DNA from: Marinobacter adhaerens HP15
GTDB taxonomy: Bacteria > Pseudomonadota > Gammaproteobacteria > Pseudomonadales > Oleiphilaceae
Assembly: GCF_000166295.1 (NCBI RefSeq)
Contig: NC_017506.1
Location: 806,001-870,000 of the forward strand
Reading direction: 5' to 3'
Length of the DNA stretch: 64,000 nucleotides
Of the stretch, positions 36,225 through 43,998 are shown one piece after another. Positions within the stretch are counted from its first letter, which is position 1. Every line of letters starts with the position of its first letter. The notes under the pieces were generated by a model. That model saw nothing but the letters and a program-made list of their open reading frames with translations. It searched no databases and was not told the origin of the DNA. Made by a program: the position numbers and the translations under genes.

Positions 36225-36913
36225 TGGCGACGATTTATCTGGTTCGTCACGGCCAGGCCAGTTTCGGGAAAGAAAACTACGATCAACTGTCTCCCACGGG
36301 CTGGGAGCAGGGTAGGGTGCTTGGCCGCTGGCTGGCGGGCAAAGTGGAACCGGCAGCGGTTTTCGGAGGCGATCTGGAACGCCACCGCGAAACCGTTGAA
36401 GCCATCGCCACCGGGTACGGATCCAAACTGCCCGATATGCAGGTGGTTCCCGGCTTCAACGAGTTTGATCACACCACTGTGGTGGCCCGGTACCGCCCGG
36501 AGTGGAGTGACCGCGCGGTGATGGCGCGGGACCTCAAGGCGTTTCCCAAACCGGCCAAAGCGTTCCAGGAGGCCTTTGTGCACGCGGTGCATCGCTGGGC
36601 CTCGGGCGAGTTTGACCACGAGTACGAGGAAAGCTGGCCGGACTTCAAGGCCCGCGTTCTGGCGGCCTTCGAGGAAATGATTGACTACGCCGATGGCGGC
36701 GATGTGCTGGTGGCGACCTCCGGCGGACCAATTTCCGTGATCGCCCAGCACCTGCTCGGTCTTGATGACGCCCGGGCACTCGGTCTGAACGAGGTGATCG
36801 CCAACACCAGCGTGTCGCGGGTCCTGTATTCCGGCCCCCGGCGAAGCCTGGCCGTTTTTAATAACTACAGCCACCTGGAAGCGGATGATCCCGCCCTGGT
36901 GACATTCCGATAG
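36224..36913 (+). CDS. histidine phosphatase (phosphoglycerate-mutase-like)
   Basis: 229 residues; the ATG overlaps the preceding stop (TAATG). Catalytic LVRHGQASFG sits at the start, and a second conserved region (LVATSGGPISV) replaces the usual SHG histidine motif, which is a departure worth noting. The rest is mostly alpha-helical. In this operon it could remove phosphate from an intermediate or from CoA by-products; the substrate is not inferable. Confidence 0.87.
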   Translation: MATIYLVRHGQASFGKENYDQLSPTGWEQGRVLGRWLAGKVEPAAVFGGDLERHRETVEAIATGYGSKLPDMQVVPGFNEFDHTTVVARYRPEWSDRAVMARDLKAFPKPAKAFQEAFVHAVHRWASGEFDHEYEESWPDFKARVLAAFEEMIDYADGGDVLVATSGGPISVIAQHLLGLDDARALGLNEVIANTSVSRVLYSGPRRSLAVFNNYSHLEADDPALVTFR

Positions 36914-36930
36914 TGAATCGAGGTGAACGA

Positions 36931-37701
36931 ATGAGCAGCAAGAACCTGTTTGATCTGACTGGCAAGGTTGCCCTGATTACCGGTGCCAGCCGCGGCATCG
37001 GCGAGAGCATTGCCCGGACCCTGGCCGAGTATGGCGCCCACGTAATCGTCAGCAGCCGCAAGATTGATGGTTGCGAAGCGGTTGCCAGCAGCATCCGGGA
37101 TGCCGGCGGTAGCGCCGAAGCCTATGCTTGTCACATTGGCGATATGGATCAGATCGAAAGCATCTGGGCGCACATTGACCAGACCCACGGCAAGCTGGAT
37201 ATTCTGGTGAACAATGCTGCTGCCAACCCTTATTTCGGGCCGGTGGAAGACACCGACCTGGGCGCGTTCAACAAGACCGTGGATGTGAATATCCGGGGCT
37301 ATTTCTTCATGTGCGCCCGCGGCGCCCAGATGATGAAAAAAGCCGGTGGTGGCTCTATCGTGAACGTGGCTTCCGTGAACGGCGTCAATCCGGGGCACTA
37401 TCAGGGCATTTACTCGGTCACCAAGGCCGCCGTAATCTCCATGACCAAGTCCTTTGCCATGGAGCTGGGTCAGCAGAAAATCCGCGTGAACGCGCTGTTG
37501 CCAGGGCTGACCGATACCAAGTTTGCCAGCGCCCTGACCACCAACGAAGCCATCAAGAAGCAGGCCATGGCCCATATCCCCATGAAGCGGGTGGCCGATC
37601 CGGGCGAGATGGCGGGTACGGTGCTGTATCTGGTTTCCGATGCTTCCAGCTACACCACGGGCGCCTGCATCAATGCCGACGGTGGCTACCTGACAGTCTG
37701 A
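36931..37701 (+). CDS. short-chain dehydrogenase/reductase
   Basis: 256 residues from ATG 36931 (AGGTGA upstream). SDR motifs: LITGASRGIGESIA, ILVNNAAANPYFG, NVASVNGVNPG, catalytic YSVTKAA, and a Rossmann C-terminus ending TTGACINADGGYLTV. It resembles FabG-like 3-oxoacyl and hydroxyacyl dehydrogenases, including human DHRS4-type reductases. Last gene of the presumed dehydrogenase-SDR-kinase-phosphatase-SDR operon; a hairpin follows. Confidence 0.9.
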   Translation: MSSKNLFDLTGKVALITGASRGIGESIARTLAEYGAHVIVSSRKIDGCEAVASSIRDAGGSAEAYACHIGDMDQIESIWAHIDQTHGKLDILVNNAAANPYFGPVEDTDLGAFNKTVDVNIRGYFFMCARGAQMMKKAGGGSIVNVASVNGVNPGHYQGIYSVTKAAVISMTKSFAMELGQQKIRVNALLPGLTDTKFASALTTNEAIKKQAMAHIPMKRVADPGEMAGTVLYLVSDASSYTTGACINADGGYLTV

Positions 37702-37710
37702 GTAATCGTT

Positions 37711-37740
37711 GGGGTCGGATGACCGCTTTCATCCGACCCC
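37711..37740. terminator. hairpin terminator between convergent genes
   Basis: Eleven-base-pair stem (GGGGTCGGATG / CATCCGACCCC) with an eight-base loop, nine bases after the SDR stop and 22 bases before the convergent lipoprotein stop. The T-tract is weak (GCTTTC). Confidence 0.65.
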
Positions 37741-37762
37741 GCTTTCACTACGTCCGAGCCTG

Positions 37763-38641
37763 TCAGGCCGGCGAACAGGTCAGTGCCGCGAAGTCATCGT
37801 TCAGCTCCACCGCCCGATCCTGGAGCTGGGCCAGTGTTTCCCTGTCACCTGCCATAATCAACTCGTGCATCAGGGAGGACATGGCAGCCCGACTTTCTGC
37901 CATCATGACTTTATAGGCCTCACCACGCACCTCTTCGGAATTCAGAATCAGGTATTCCAGCTCCGCCTCGAACGTCGGCGCGTTTCTTTTTTCCAGCAGT
38001 TCCAGCAAGACCAGTTGCCAGTTCCTTCGACCCCGCAGCCAGATCTCAGTCTGCTCGCCCCGATTGGCGGACCATTGCCGCACGATGTCGCGCTGCTCGC
38101 TGTTCAGGTCCCCCAGCCATTGCTCAACCCGCTCTGCGGTTCTCTCTGCGCGTGCTTCGGCTGTTGCCTCCGGGGAGTCGGCCAGGAATTCGTCTTCCAT
38201 TTCCCGCTGGCTTTGCGCCATGTTGTTCGCCAACTCCTGCACCTGTTCATCGCTCAGGCTTGAGAGAAGGTTTACCGCGACAGGCGTTGCCTTTTCCAGA
38301 AGACTCGGGAAGAAACTGAAAAGCTGTTGTTGATGGTAGTCGACGGTGGCCTTGTCGGGTGGGTTGCTGGAAACATCAGACTCGAGTTCATCCAGCCAGG
38401 CCTGGTAGCGGGGCAATTCGGCACTGCAATGCCATTGCCGCAATTGAACAATGTCGCTGTTGAGCTGCTGTTTCTGGTCGGCCGTCAGTGTCACGTAGTC
38501 TTCTACCCACCACACGATGCCCCAGTCCGCGTATCGATAAGCCATCTTGGTCGAACTGCAGCCAACCAGTCCAAGGGCCAGTAACAGAATGAGGACAAAC
38601 GGTTTGATAAAGCCGGGTGTCCAGTCTTTGGCAGTATTCAT
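37763..38641 (-). CDS. DUF6279-type lipoprotein
   Basis: 292 residues from ATG 38641 (MNTAKDW; AGGTG upstream). A signal peptide ends in the lipobox LVGC near residue 28, followed by SSTKMAYRYADWGIVWWVEDYVTL, a segment typical of DUF6279. The remainder is helical and charged (EATAEARAERTAERVEQW). Ser at +2 suggests outer-membrane sorting. Function unknown. Confidence 0.82.
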   Translation of the reverse strand: MNTAKDWTPGFIKPFVLILLLALGLVGCSSTKMAYRYADWGIVWWVEDYVTLTADQKQQLNSDIVQLRQWHCSAELPRYQAWLDELESDVSSNPPDKATVDYHQQQLFSFFPSLLEKATPVAVNLLSSLSDEQVQELANNMAQSQREMEDEFLADSPEATAEARAERTAERVEQWLGDLNSEQRDIVRQWSANRGEQTEIWLRGRRNWQLVLLELLEKRNAPTFEAELEYLILNSEEVRGEAYKVMMAESRAAMSSLMHELIMAGDRETLAQLQDRAVELNDDFAALTCSPA

Positions 38642-38785
38642 GGCGCACCTGTCTTGGTAAAAAGGCTTATCGAAAAAAGATTGCAAGCTCACTATCATTT
38701 CAGCTTTGAGTGATATCAGTGTACGACATATCACGCCTTTCAGATGCTGCTCCGGGGAACCCTGGAGCATTGTTCAGGAGAAGTC

Positions 38786-39025
38786 ATGAGCAAAATGAGA
38801 CTTTCACGTCTACGCCAGCTGATCTTTGGCTTTTACATGTCCGGAATTATGTCGCTGCTGATGTCCGGGGTGATCACCTTCATCAACACGGGCATCGACG
38901 GCGAATTCCACTACCGGTGGGGGCCGGCTTTTCTCGTTGCCTGGGCCGTTGCTTTTCCTCTCGTGACCTTCATCGCGCCGCTTGCCGGGAAGATGACTGA
39001 GTTCACCATGCGCCGGTTTGATTAA
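38786..39025 (+). CDS. DUF2798 small membrane protein
   Basis: 79 residues from ATG 38786, behind CAGGAG. Two transmembrane segments: about residues 12-32 (IFGFYMSGIMSLLMSGVITF) and 45-66 (GPAFLVAWAVAFPLVTFIAP). The C-terminus MTEFTMRRF fits DUF2798. Function unknown. Confidence 0.82.
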   Translation: MSKMRLSRLRQLIFGFYMSGIMSLLMSGVITFINTGIDGEFHYRWGPAFLVAWAVAFPLVTFIAPLAGKMTEFTMRRFD

Positions 39026-39179
39026 TTGCGTACATCTGTAAGCTTAAATGTCAAAAGATGCAAATCCGTTCTTTCTGACTCCCCGTAAATGCATTGACGC
39101 ATGATTCATGGACGGAAATTGTGCAGGTTCGAACCACTCAAATCCTGGTAAACAACCTCAAAAGTGGGGAGTTTGAAAA

Positions 39180-40595
39180 ATGAAGACAAAATATGCTTTA
39201 CCGATGGTTTTGGCGGGTAGCGTTGTGCTATCCGGGTGTTGGCTTGATGACGATGATGATCCAGCAACAACCAGTGTTCGGGTCCTGCATGCGTCCTCTG
39301 ATGCACCTGCGGTGAATGTACGGGTGAACGGTGATGTTGTCGTTTCAGGTGCTGATTATAAGCAGGCTGCCGTCCTCACTCCGGGTGCCGGTCTTGCCGA
39401 TATCGCGGTTGATGGATTGCTGCCGGGCGGCGCGACCGCGACTGTAATTTCCGCTGACGGCGTGTCGCTGCGTGCGGATACCAACTATGACGTGATCGCA
39501 GTTGGCAAAGTTGGTGACGAGACCATTGAGCCGCTGATCTTGACGGATGATGGTGCTCGTGACGATGCCAACAGTGCGCGCCTGAGGGTAGCGCATTTGT
39601 CGCCTGATGCTCAGACAGCTGCAGGCGGTCCAGTGGATGTATATGTGACTGCGTCCGGTGATCCGCTTCCTGCCGAAGCTACCTTTAGCTTCTCCTTCAA
39701 GGAAAGTGTAGGTCCACTGGAGCTTCCCGCTTCAGACGATTACCAGATTCGGGTTACCCCTGCGGGTTCCAGTACCGTTGTTTACGACAGTGGCCAAATT
39801 GGCTTGCCAGCCGGGTCTGATCTTCTGGTCGGCGCCGTTGACAACACGGGTGCAAACGGCGATGCAAGCCCAATCAGTCTGGTCGTACTGAATGGCAGTG
39901 AAGTTGCGGAGATTTTCGACGCAGGTCAGGACGCAGGAGTACGCGTTGTGCATGCCTCTTCTGATGCACCTAACGTAGATGTTTTTGTTGGTGAAACAGG
40001 TCCGGCGGCATTGTCCGATATCCCGTTCGGCAGTGTTTCTCCGTTTGCCTTCCTTGATGGTTATGCTGCTTTGCCGGCCGGGGATACCCGGGTTCGGGTA
40101 GCGGCTGCTGGAACCGGCCTAGGTGGCGGACAGGTTGTCATTGATGAGACATTGCCCCTTGCCAACGGCCAGGGTTATAGCGTTCTTGCGGTCGGTCAGT
40201 TGGCGAACATCGAGGCGCTTGTCGCAGAGGATACGGTGCGCAGCATTGCTACCCAAGCCTCCCTGAGAATCGTTCATGCTTCAACTGCGGCCGGCAATGT
40301 CGACATCTATCTGGTTCCGGGCACTCAGAACGGTATCGGTAACTCAGCCCCGGCGTTGTCAGACGTTCCCTTCAAAGCGGTAACTGACTATCTTCCGATA
40401 GCTGAGGGCACGTATAACGTCTACATTGCACCGACAGGAACGGGCACACCGGCAATCACCGCCGAAGGTGTTGAGCTTAATGCAGGTGGAGTCTACACGG
40501 TAGTTGCACGGGATGCGGATCCAGCTAATGCAGATCCGGCATTGCAAGCGCTAGGGCTGATCTTGTTCGATGATTTCGTTGGGCAACCTCAGTAA
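39180..40595 (+). CDS. DUF4397-repeat surface lipoprotein
   Basis: 471 residues. The signal peptide ends in lipobox LSGC (Cys near 20), followed by WLDDDDDPATT, an acidic run right behind the lipid anchor. Four similar beta-rich repeats follow, each opening like VRVLHASSDAPAVNV (about residues 32, 131, 250 and 357), the DUF4397 signature. Such proteins are expected at the outer membrane or cell surface; their ligand is unknown. The codon use looks less GC-rich than neighbouring genes, judged by eye. A strong terminator follows. Confidence 0.85.
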   Translation: MKTKYALPMVLAGSVVLSGCWLDDDDDPATTSVRVLHASSDAPAVNVRVNGDVVVSGADYKQAAVLTPGAGLADIAVDGLLPGGATATVISADGVSLRADTNYDVIAVGKVGDETIEPLILTDDGARDDANSARLRVAHLSPDAQTAAGGPVDVYVTASGDPLPAEATFSFSFKESVGPLELPASDDYQIRVTPAGSSTVVYDSGQIGLPAGSDLLVGAVDNTGANGDASPISLVVLNGSEVAEIFDAGQDAGVRVVHASSDAPNVDVFVGETGPAALSDIPFGSVSPFAFLDGYAALPAGDTRVRVAAAGTGLGGGQVVIDETLPLANGQGYSVLAVGQLANIEALVAEDTVRSIATQASLRIVHASTAAGNVDIYLVPGTQNGIGNSAPALSDVPFKAVTDYLPIAEGTYNVYIAPTGTGTPAITAEGVELNAGGVYTVVARDADPANADPALQALGLILFDDFVGQPQ

Positions 40596-40615
40596 GGCAC
40601 ACTGTTAAATCTTTG

Positions 40616-40645
40616 AAAAAGCCCCGGCCACGGCCGGGGCTTTTT
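40616..40645. terminator. bidirectional rho-independent terminator
   Basis: GC-rich stem GCCCCGG / CCGGGGC flanked by AAAAA and TTTTT, between the stops of the DUF4397 gene and convergent dacB. Confidence 0.9.
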
Positions 40646-42215
40646 ATTGAATGCTAGTCTCAGAAGTGCCGGAAGCCGCATGTGAAATAGCGGTCCCGGT
40701 CGGCGGCCTGAAATGCAGCGAATACAGAATGCGGTCCAGCACGGCCTGGCCATTCCAGGCAGGATCGTTATTGACCATCCCGACCACGGCCCAGGTGGTG
40801 TTATTGGAATCGCGGGTGAATCCGGCGATCGATCTCACATTTTCCAGGTAACCGGTCTTGATGCGACCCTCGCCATCCATGCCGGTGTTGCGCAGGCGGC
40901 GTGCCATGGTTCCATCCATCGCGATGATAGGCATTGAGGCCATGAGGTCTGCCGAGTAGGCGCTGTTCCAGGCGTGTTCCAGTATTTGAGCGCCCTGGCG
41001 TGCGGTGATCCGCCCGTGTCGGGTGAGGCCAGCGCCGTTGTCGATCACCATGCCGGCGGTATTGATGCCCTTGTTTTCAAGCCAGTCGTAGATCACCCGT
41101 ATACCGGCAACCCGGTCATCGCTTTCATCTTCCTGGCGGTTTTCCGCACCAATGGTGAGGAGCAGTTGGCGCGCCATCACGTTGCTGCTCCACTTGTTGA
41201 TGTCCCTCACCATGGTAACCAGGTCCGGCGAGGTGGTTTTCATCACCAGTCGGGCATCCTCAGGCGTTACGCCATTCAGGTCTCCACCTGACACTACGAC
41301 GCCAAGGTCTGCCAGCAAGGAGCGAATCAACGAGGCGCTGTACTGATCATGGGACAGCAATGAAAGATAGGTGGTGGTTCGGCAGCCCTGGGGAAGTTCA
41401 CCGATTACCCGAACGGTCACCCGGTGGTCTTCATGAATGATGGGCTCCCATTCAAAGTTTCTTCGTGATGGGCACGGGCCTTCTGCAGTGGCAACCACAC
41501 GGTTGTCGATGACAACTTCGCCCAGGGAGGGCGTGCTCCAGGCCTGGGTGCCACGCTCATCGGCACGAACCTGGAAATGCATCAGGTTCAGGTTGGTCAG
41601 ATAGGCGGACGGTTCCACCAGAAACGGCGCGTGGGGGTTGTCGCCGTTGTCTTCAAACGCAGGAAAACCACCGTCTACCTGAAAGTAGGAACCATCAAGG
41701 ATCAGGTCTCCCTCGATTCTGGTAATTCCCATGCTGCGAAGCTCACCCAGTGTGGTCCAGAGGCGTTCAATAGTGAGCTTGGGATCGCCTCCGAAGCGGA
41801 CGTAGAGATTACCCTTGAGAGTGTCGCCGACCATGACACCGTCGGTCAGGAAATCGGTATCCCAATGGTGGTTGGGCCCGAGAACCTCCAGCGCCGCAAA
41901 GGTTGTCACCAGCTTCATGATGGAACCGGGGCTCATCAGCGCATCGGCATTGATGTACTGATTAATGCCGGGACCATTCAGCGGAATGGCGGCCATGCTC
42001 ATGGCATCTTCATTGTGGAGGGACTTGAGCGCGTAATCCTGAAGCTGGTTCGTCCAGAGGCGATTTCCCGAGAAACCGGAATTATCGTCTTCGGCGAATA
42101 CAACGGACGGGGTGGTAATCACGGCAAGGGCCGTGAGGGATGCCAAAAGAGACCGTCTGAATCCAGAACCTGTTTTTTCTCTACTTTCAGAACGCCGCAT
42201 ACCCGGGGCTACCAT
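40644..42215 (-). CDS. dacB: D-alanyl-D-alanine carboxypeptidase/endopeptidase (PBP4 family)
   Basis: 523 residues from ATG 42215; ATG 42200 (518 residues) is equally possible, as neither has a clear ribosome-binding site. A signal peptide runs to about VVFA-EDD. Serine-transpeptidase motifs are complete: SPGSIMK (SxxK), KWSSNVM (SxN) and KTGYLENV (KTG). The long insertion between SxxK and SxN is typical of class-C low-molecular-weight PBPs, which trim peptide cross-links in the periplasm. Confidence 0.92.
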   Translation of the reverse strand: MVAPGMRRSESREKTGSGFRRSLLASLTALAVITTPSVVFAEDDNSGFSGNRLWTNQLQDYALKSLHNEDAMSMAAIPLNGPGINQYINADALMSPGSIMKLVTTFAALEVLGPNHHWDTDFLTDGVMVGDTLKGNLYVRFGGDPKLTIERLWTTLGELRSMGITRIEGDLILDGSYFQVDGGFPAFEDNGDNPHAPFLVEPSAYLTNLNLMHFQVRADERGTQAWSTPSLGEVVIDNRVVATAEGPCPSRRNFEWEPIIHEDHRVTVRVIGELPQGCRTTTYLSLLSHDQYSASLIRSLLADLGVVVSGGDLNGVTPEDARLVMKTTSPDLVTMVRDINKWSSNVMARQLLLTIGAENRQEDESDDRVAGIRVIYDWLENKGINTAGMVIDNGAGLTRHGRITARQGAQILEHAWNSAYSADLMASMPIIAMDGTMARRLRNTGMDGEGRIKTGYLENVRSIAGFTRDSNNTTWAVVGMVNNDPAWNGQAVLDRILYSLHFRPPTGTAISHAASGTSETSIQ

Positions 42216-42529
42216 GATCGCTATCCAGTGAGTTCCTATAGTCCAACAATAGCCCATCCTGCCGGTTTGTACTATGCAGAAAAGCTCTACATGACGTTAA
42301 AAAATGGCAGTAGTGTCGTTGTTTGTATTGAACTTTTGTGACGCGATGTAAGTGCCCTTGCGAATCATGGAGTTAGGTGGATAAAAATTAACCTTCGGGT
42401 TGTCAATGACTTTGCTATCGGATTTATGGGTCCTTTTTCCGGCGTTTGAGTCATGGAATTCGCGGCCGAAAAGGCGTTTCCTGATGAATGTGTAACCAAG
42501 TGTTCCGAAAACAACAAAAGGAGGACACC
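42216..42529. promoter_or_regulatory. dacB / hydroxylase-like divergent intergenic region
   Basis: Some 314 bases without a gene. The only candidate is a weak plus-strand promoter, TTGTCA (42400-42405) with TTTATG 17 bases on, ahead of the hydroxylase-like gene. I see no repeat or structured RNA. Confidence 0.25.
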
Positions 42530-43003
42530 ATGATTGGTATTCCACTGGGTCTTTTGACCGCCAATGGCGTGGAATGGGTATTCCATAAACACGTTCTTCA
42601 TGAGCTGGGCCGGAACCGGGCAAGTTTCTGGTCGTTTCACTGGCATGATCATCACCGAAACGTACGCCGGAATGGCTTCCTGGATGATGACTATCGCAGA
42701 CCGCCCCTGACCTGGAATGCCCAAACCAAGGAGGTGGCTGCCCTCGTTGCGGGGGCTGCAGCAGTCACCCCGCTGCTGCCATTCGCACCATTTTTTGTGG
42801 GTACTCTCTACTACAGCGCCTGGAATTACTACCGGGTACATAAGCGCTCACATCTGGACCCGGAATGGGCGAGAAAGAACCTGCCCTGGCACTATGATCA
42901 TCATATGGGACCCAACCCCAATGCCAACTGGTGCGTGACCAAACCCTGGTTTGATCACATCATGGGTACCCGGGAGCCAATGGAAAATCGTCAGATTGCG
43001 TGA
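42530..43003 (+). CDS. fatty acid hydroxylase/sterol desaturase superfamily protein (short)
   Basis: 157 residues from ATG 42530 with an excellent AAAGGAGG site. The histidine boxes of membrane di-iron hydroxylases are visible: HKHVLHELG near 19, HWHDHH near 37 and HYDHHMG near 122; a HKRSHLDPEW segment is near 104. One hydrophobic stretch lies in the middle (VAALVAGAAAVTPLLPFAPF). It is shorter than typical hydroxylases (200-300), as in the carotene/fatty-acid hydroxylase small group. Substrate unknown. Confidence 0.82.
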   Translation: MIGIPLGLLTANGVEWVFHKHVLHELGRNRASFWSFHWHDHHRNVRRNGFLDDDYRRPPLTWNAQTKEVAALVAGAAAVTPLLPFAPFFVGTLYYSAWNYYRVHKRSHLDPEWARKNLPWHYDHHMGPNPNANWCVTKPWFDHIMGTREPMENRQIA

Positions 43004-43035
43004 TAATGGCGTGGTCTCCAAAAAAAGGTTTGTTT

Positions 43036-43806
43036 ATGTCGAATATGCTTTCTCATAACGTCCACGTGCTGGGCTCGGTCGCCACATCGTCGCTCACTGC
43101 CTGGCGTGGTTGCCTGGTGGTAAAAAATGTTCCCCAGCCGGAAAAGCCGATCGTGCTCTATGACATGGAGGGCTGTCCGTACTGCCGTCGTGTTCGTGAA
43201 GCCCTGACTGCCCTTAACCTGGATGTGGAAATCCGGCCCTGTCCGAAGGGCGGGTCGGTTTTCCGGGCCCAGGCGGAGGCGCTGGGAGGCCGGCAACAGT
43301 TCCCTTTGCTGGCGGACCAGAACACGGGCATGGTCATGTACGAATCCGAGGAGATCATCGAGTATCTGTTCCGGCAATATGCCGGCCGGTCGGTACCGTC
43401 CTACTATCGTGGTCGGGTCTGGCAGCCGGTCCTGGGCTCAGTAGCCTCGGTAACCAGCGCCATGCGGGGGCTGAGGGTCAGCCAGGGCAAGCGGCCGGAG
43501 CGGCCTTTGCACCTCTGGAGTTTCGAGGGCAGCCCGTTTTCACGTTTGGTGCGTGAGCGGCTGTGTGAGCTGGAAATTCCGTATACCTTGCACAACCTCG
43601 GGAAGGAGCACTGGACAGAGATCGGGCCAGCGAAGCAGCGCATCAAGCCGGGGCCTTTTACGCCGATTCCCGGTGGCAAGCGGGATGCGTTTTTCCAGGT
43701 GCACAAGCGGGTTCAGGTGCCCTATCTTGAAGACCCCAATACCGGGGAAGGCCTGTTCGAGTCTGCCCGTATTCTGAAATATCTTGATGCCCACTACGGG
43801 AACTGA
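43036..43806 (+). CDS. tandem glutaredoxin/GST-N-domain protein
   Basis: 256 residues from ATG 43036. Two consecutive thioredoxin-fold domains: the first (about residues 35-115) has the active site MEGCPYCRRVREAL; the second (about 155-255) has FEGSPFSRLVRERL, with both cysteines replaced by serine. Each ends with the GST-N style ESEEIIEYLFRQY or ESARILKYLDAHY helix. One domain is therefore probably redox-active and the other a binding or scaffold copy. It starts 32 bases after the hydroxylase-like gene and may serve it. Confidence 0.85.
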   Translation: MSNMLSHNVHVLGSVATSSLTAWRGCLVVKNVPQPEKPIVLYDMEGCPYCRRVREALTALNLDVEIRPCPKGGSVFRAQAEALGGRQQFPLLADQNTGMVMYESEEIIEYLFRQYAGRSVPSYYRGRVWQPVLGSVASVTSAMRGLRVSQGKRPERPLHLWSFEGSPFSRLVRERLCELEIPYTLHNLGKEHWTEIGPAKQRIKPGPFTPIPGGKRDAFFQVHKRVQVPYLEDPNTGEGLFESARILKYLDAHYGN

Positions 43807-43842
43807 GTTGTTGGTAAGACTGTCAGCCATGTAGCTGCCGCC

Positions 43843-43945
43843 CGGGTGGGTCATCCCTTCTCCAGACACGCCGTAAATACTTCCATGTAGGCTCGGTCGG
43901 GCCATCCGTGGCCCTTCACGGTCTGGAGAAGGGATGACCCACCCG
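43843..43945. repeat. composite stem-loop repeat, copy 2
   Basis: Perfect 25-base inverted repeat (43843-43867 and 43921-43945) around a 53-base loop. The loop holds hairpin A, TAC-TTCCAT-GTA (43878-43889), and hairpin B, GGGCCA-TCCG-TGGCCC (43899-43914). It lies between two co-oriented genes, starting 37 bases after the first stop. The arm sequence is unrelated to that of the other copies. Confidence 0.85.
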
Positions 43946-43998
43946 CGCTGTTTGAACATCATGCTATTCGCACTGAAATTTCTGTCAGTGGGGGCGCT

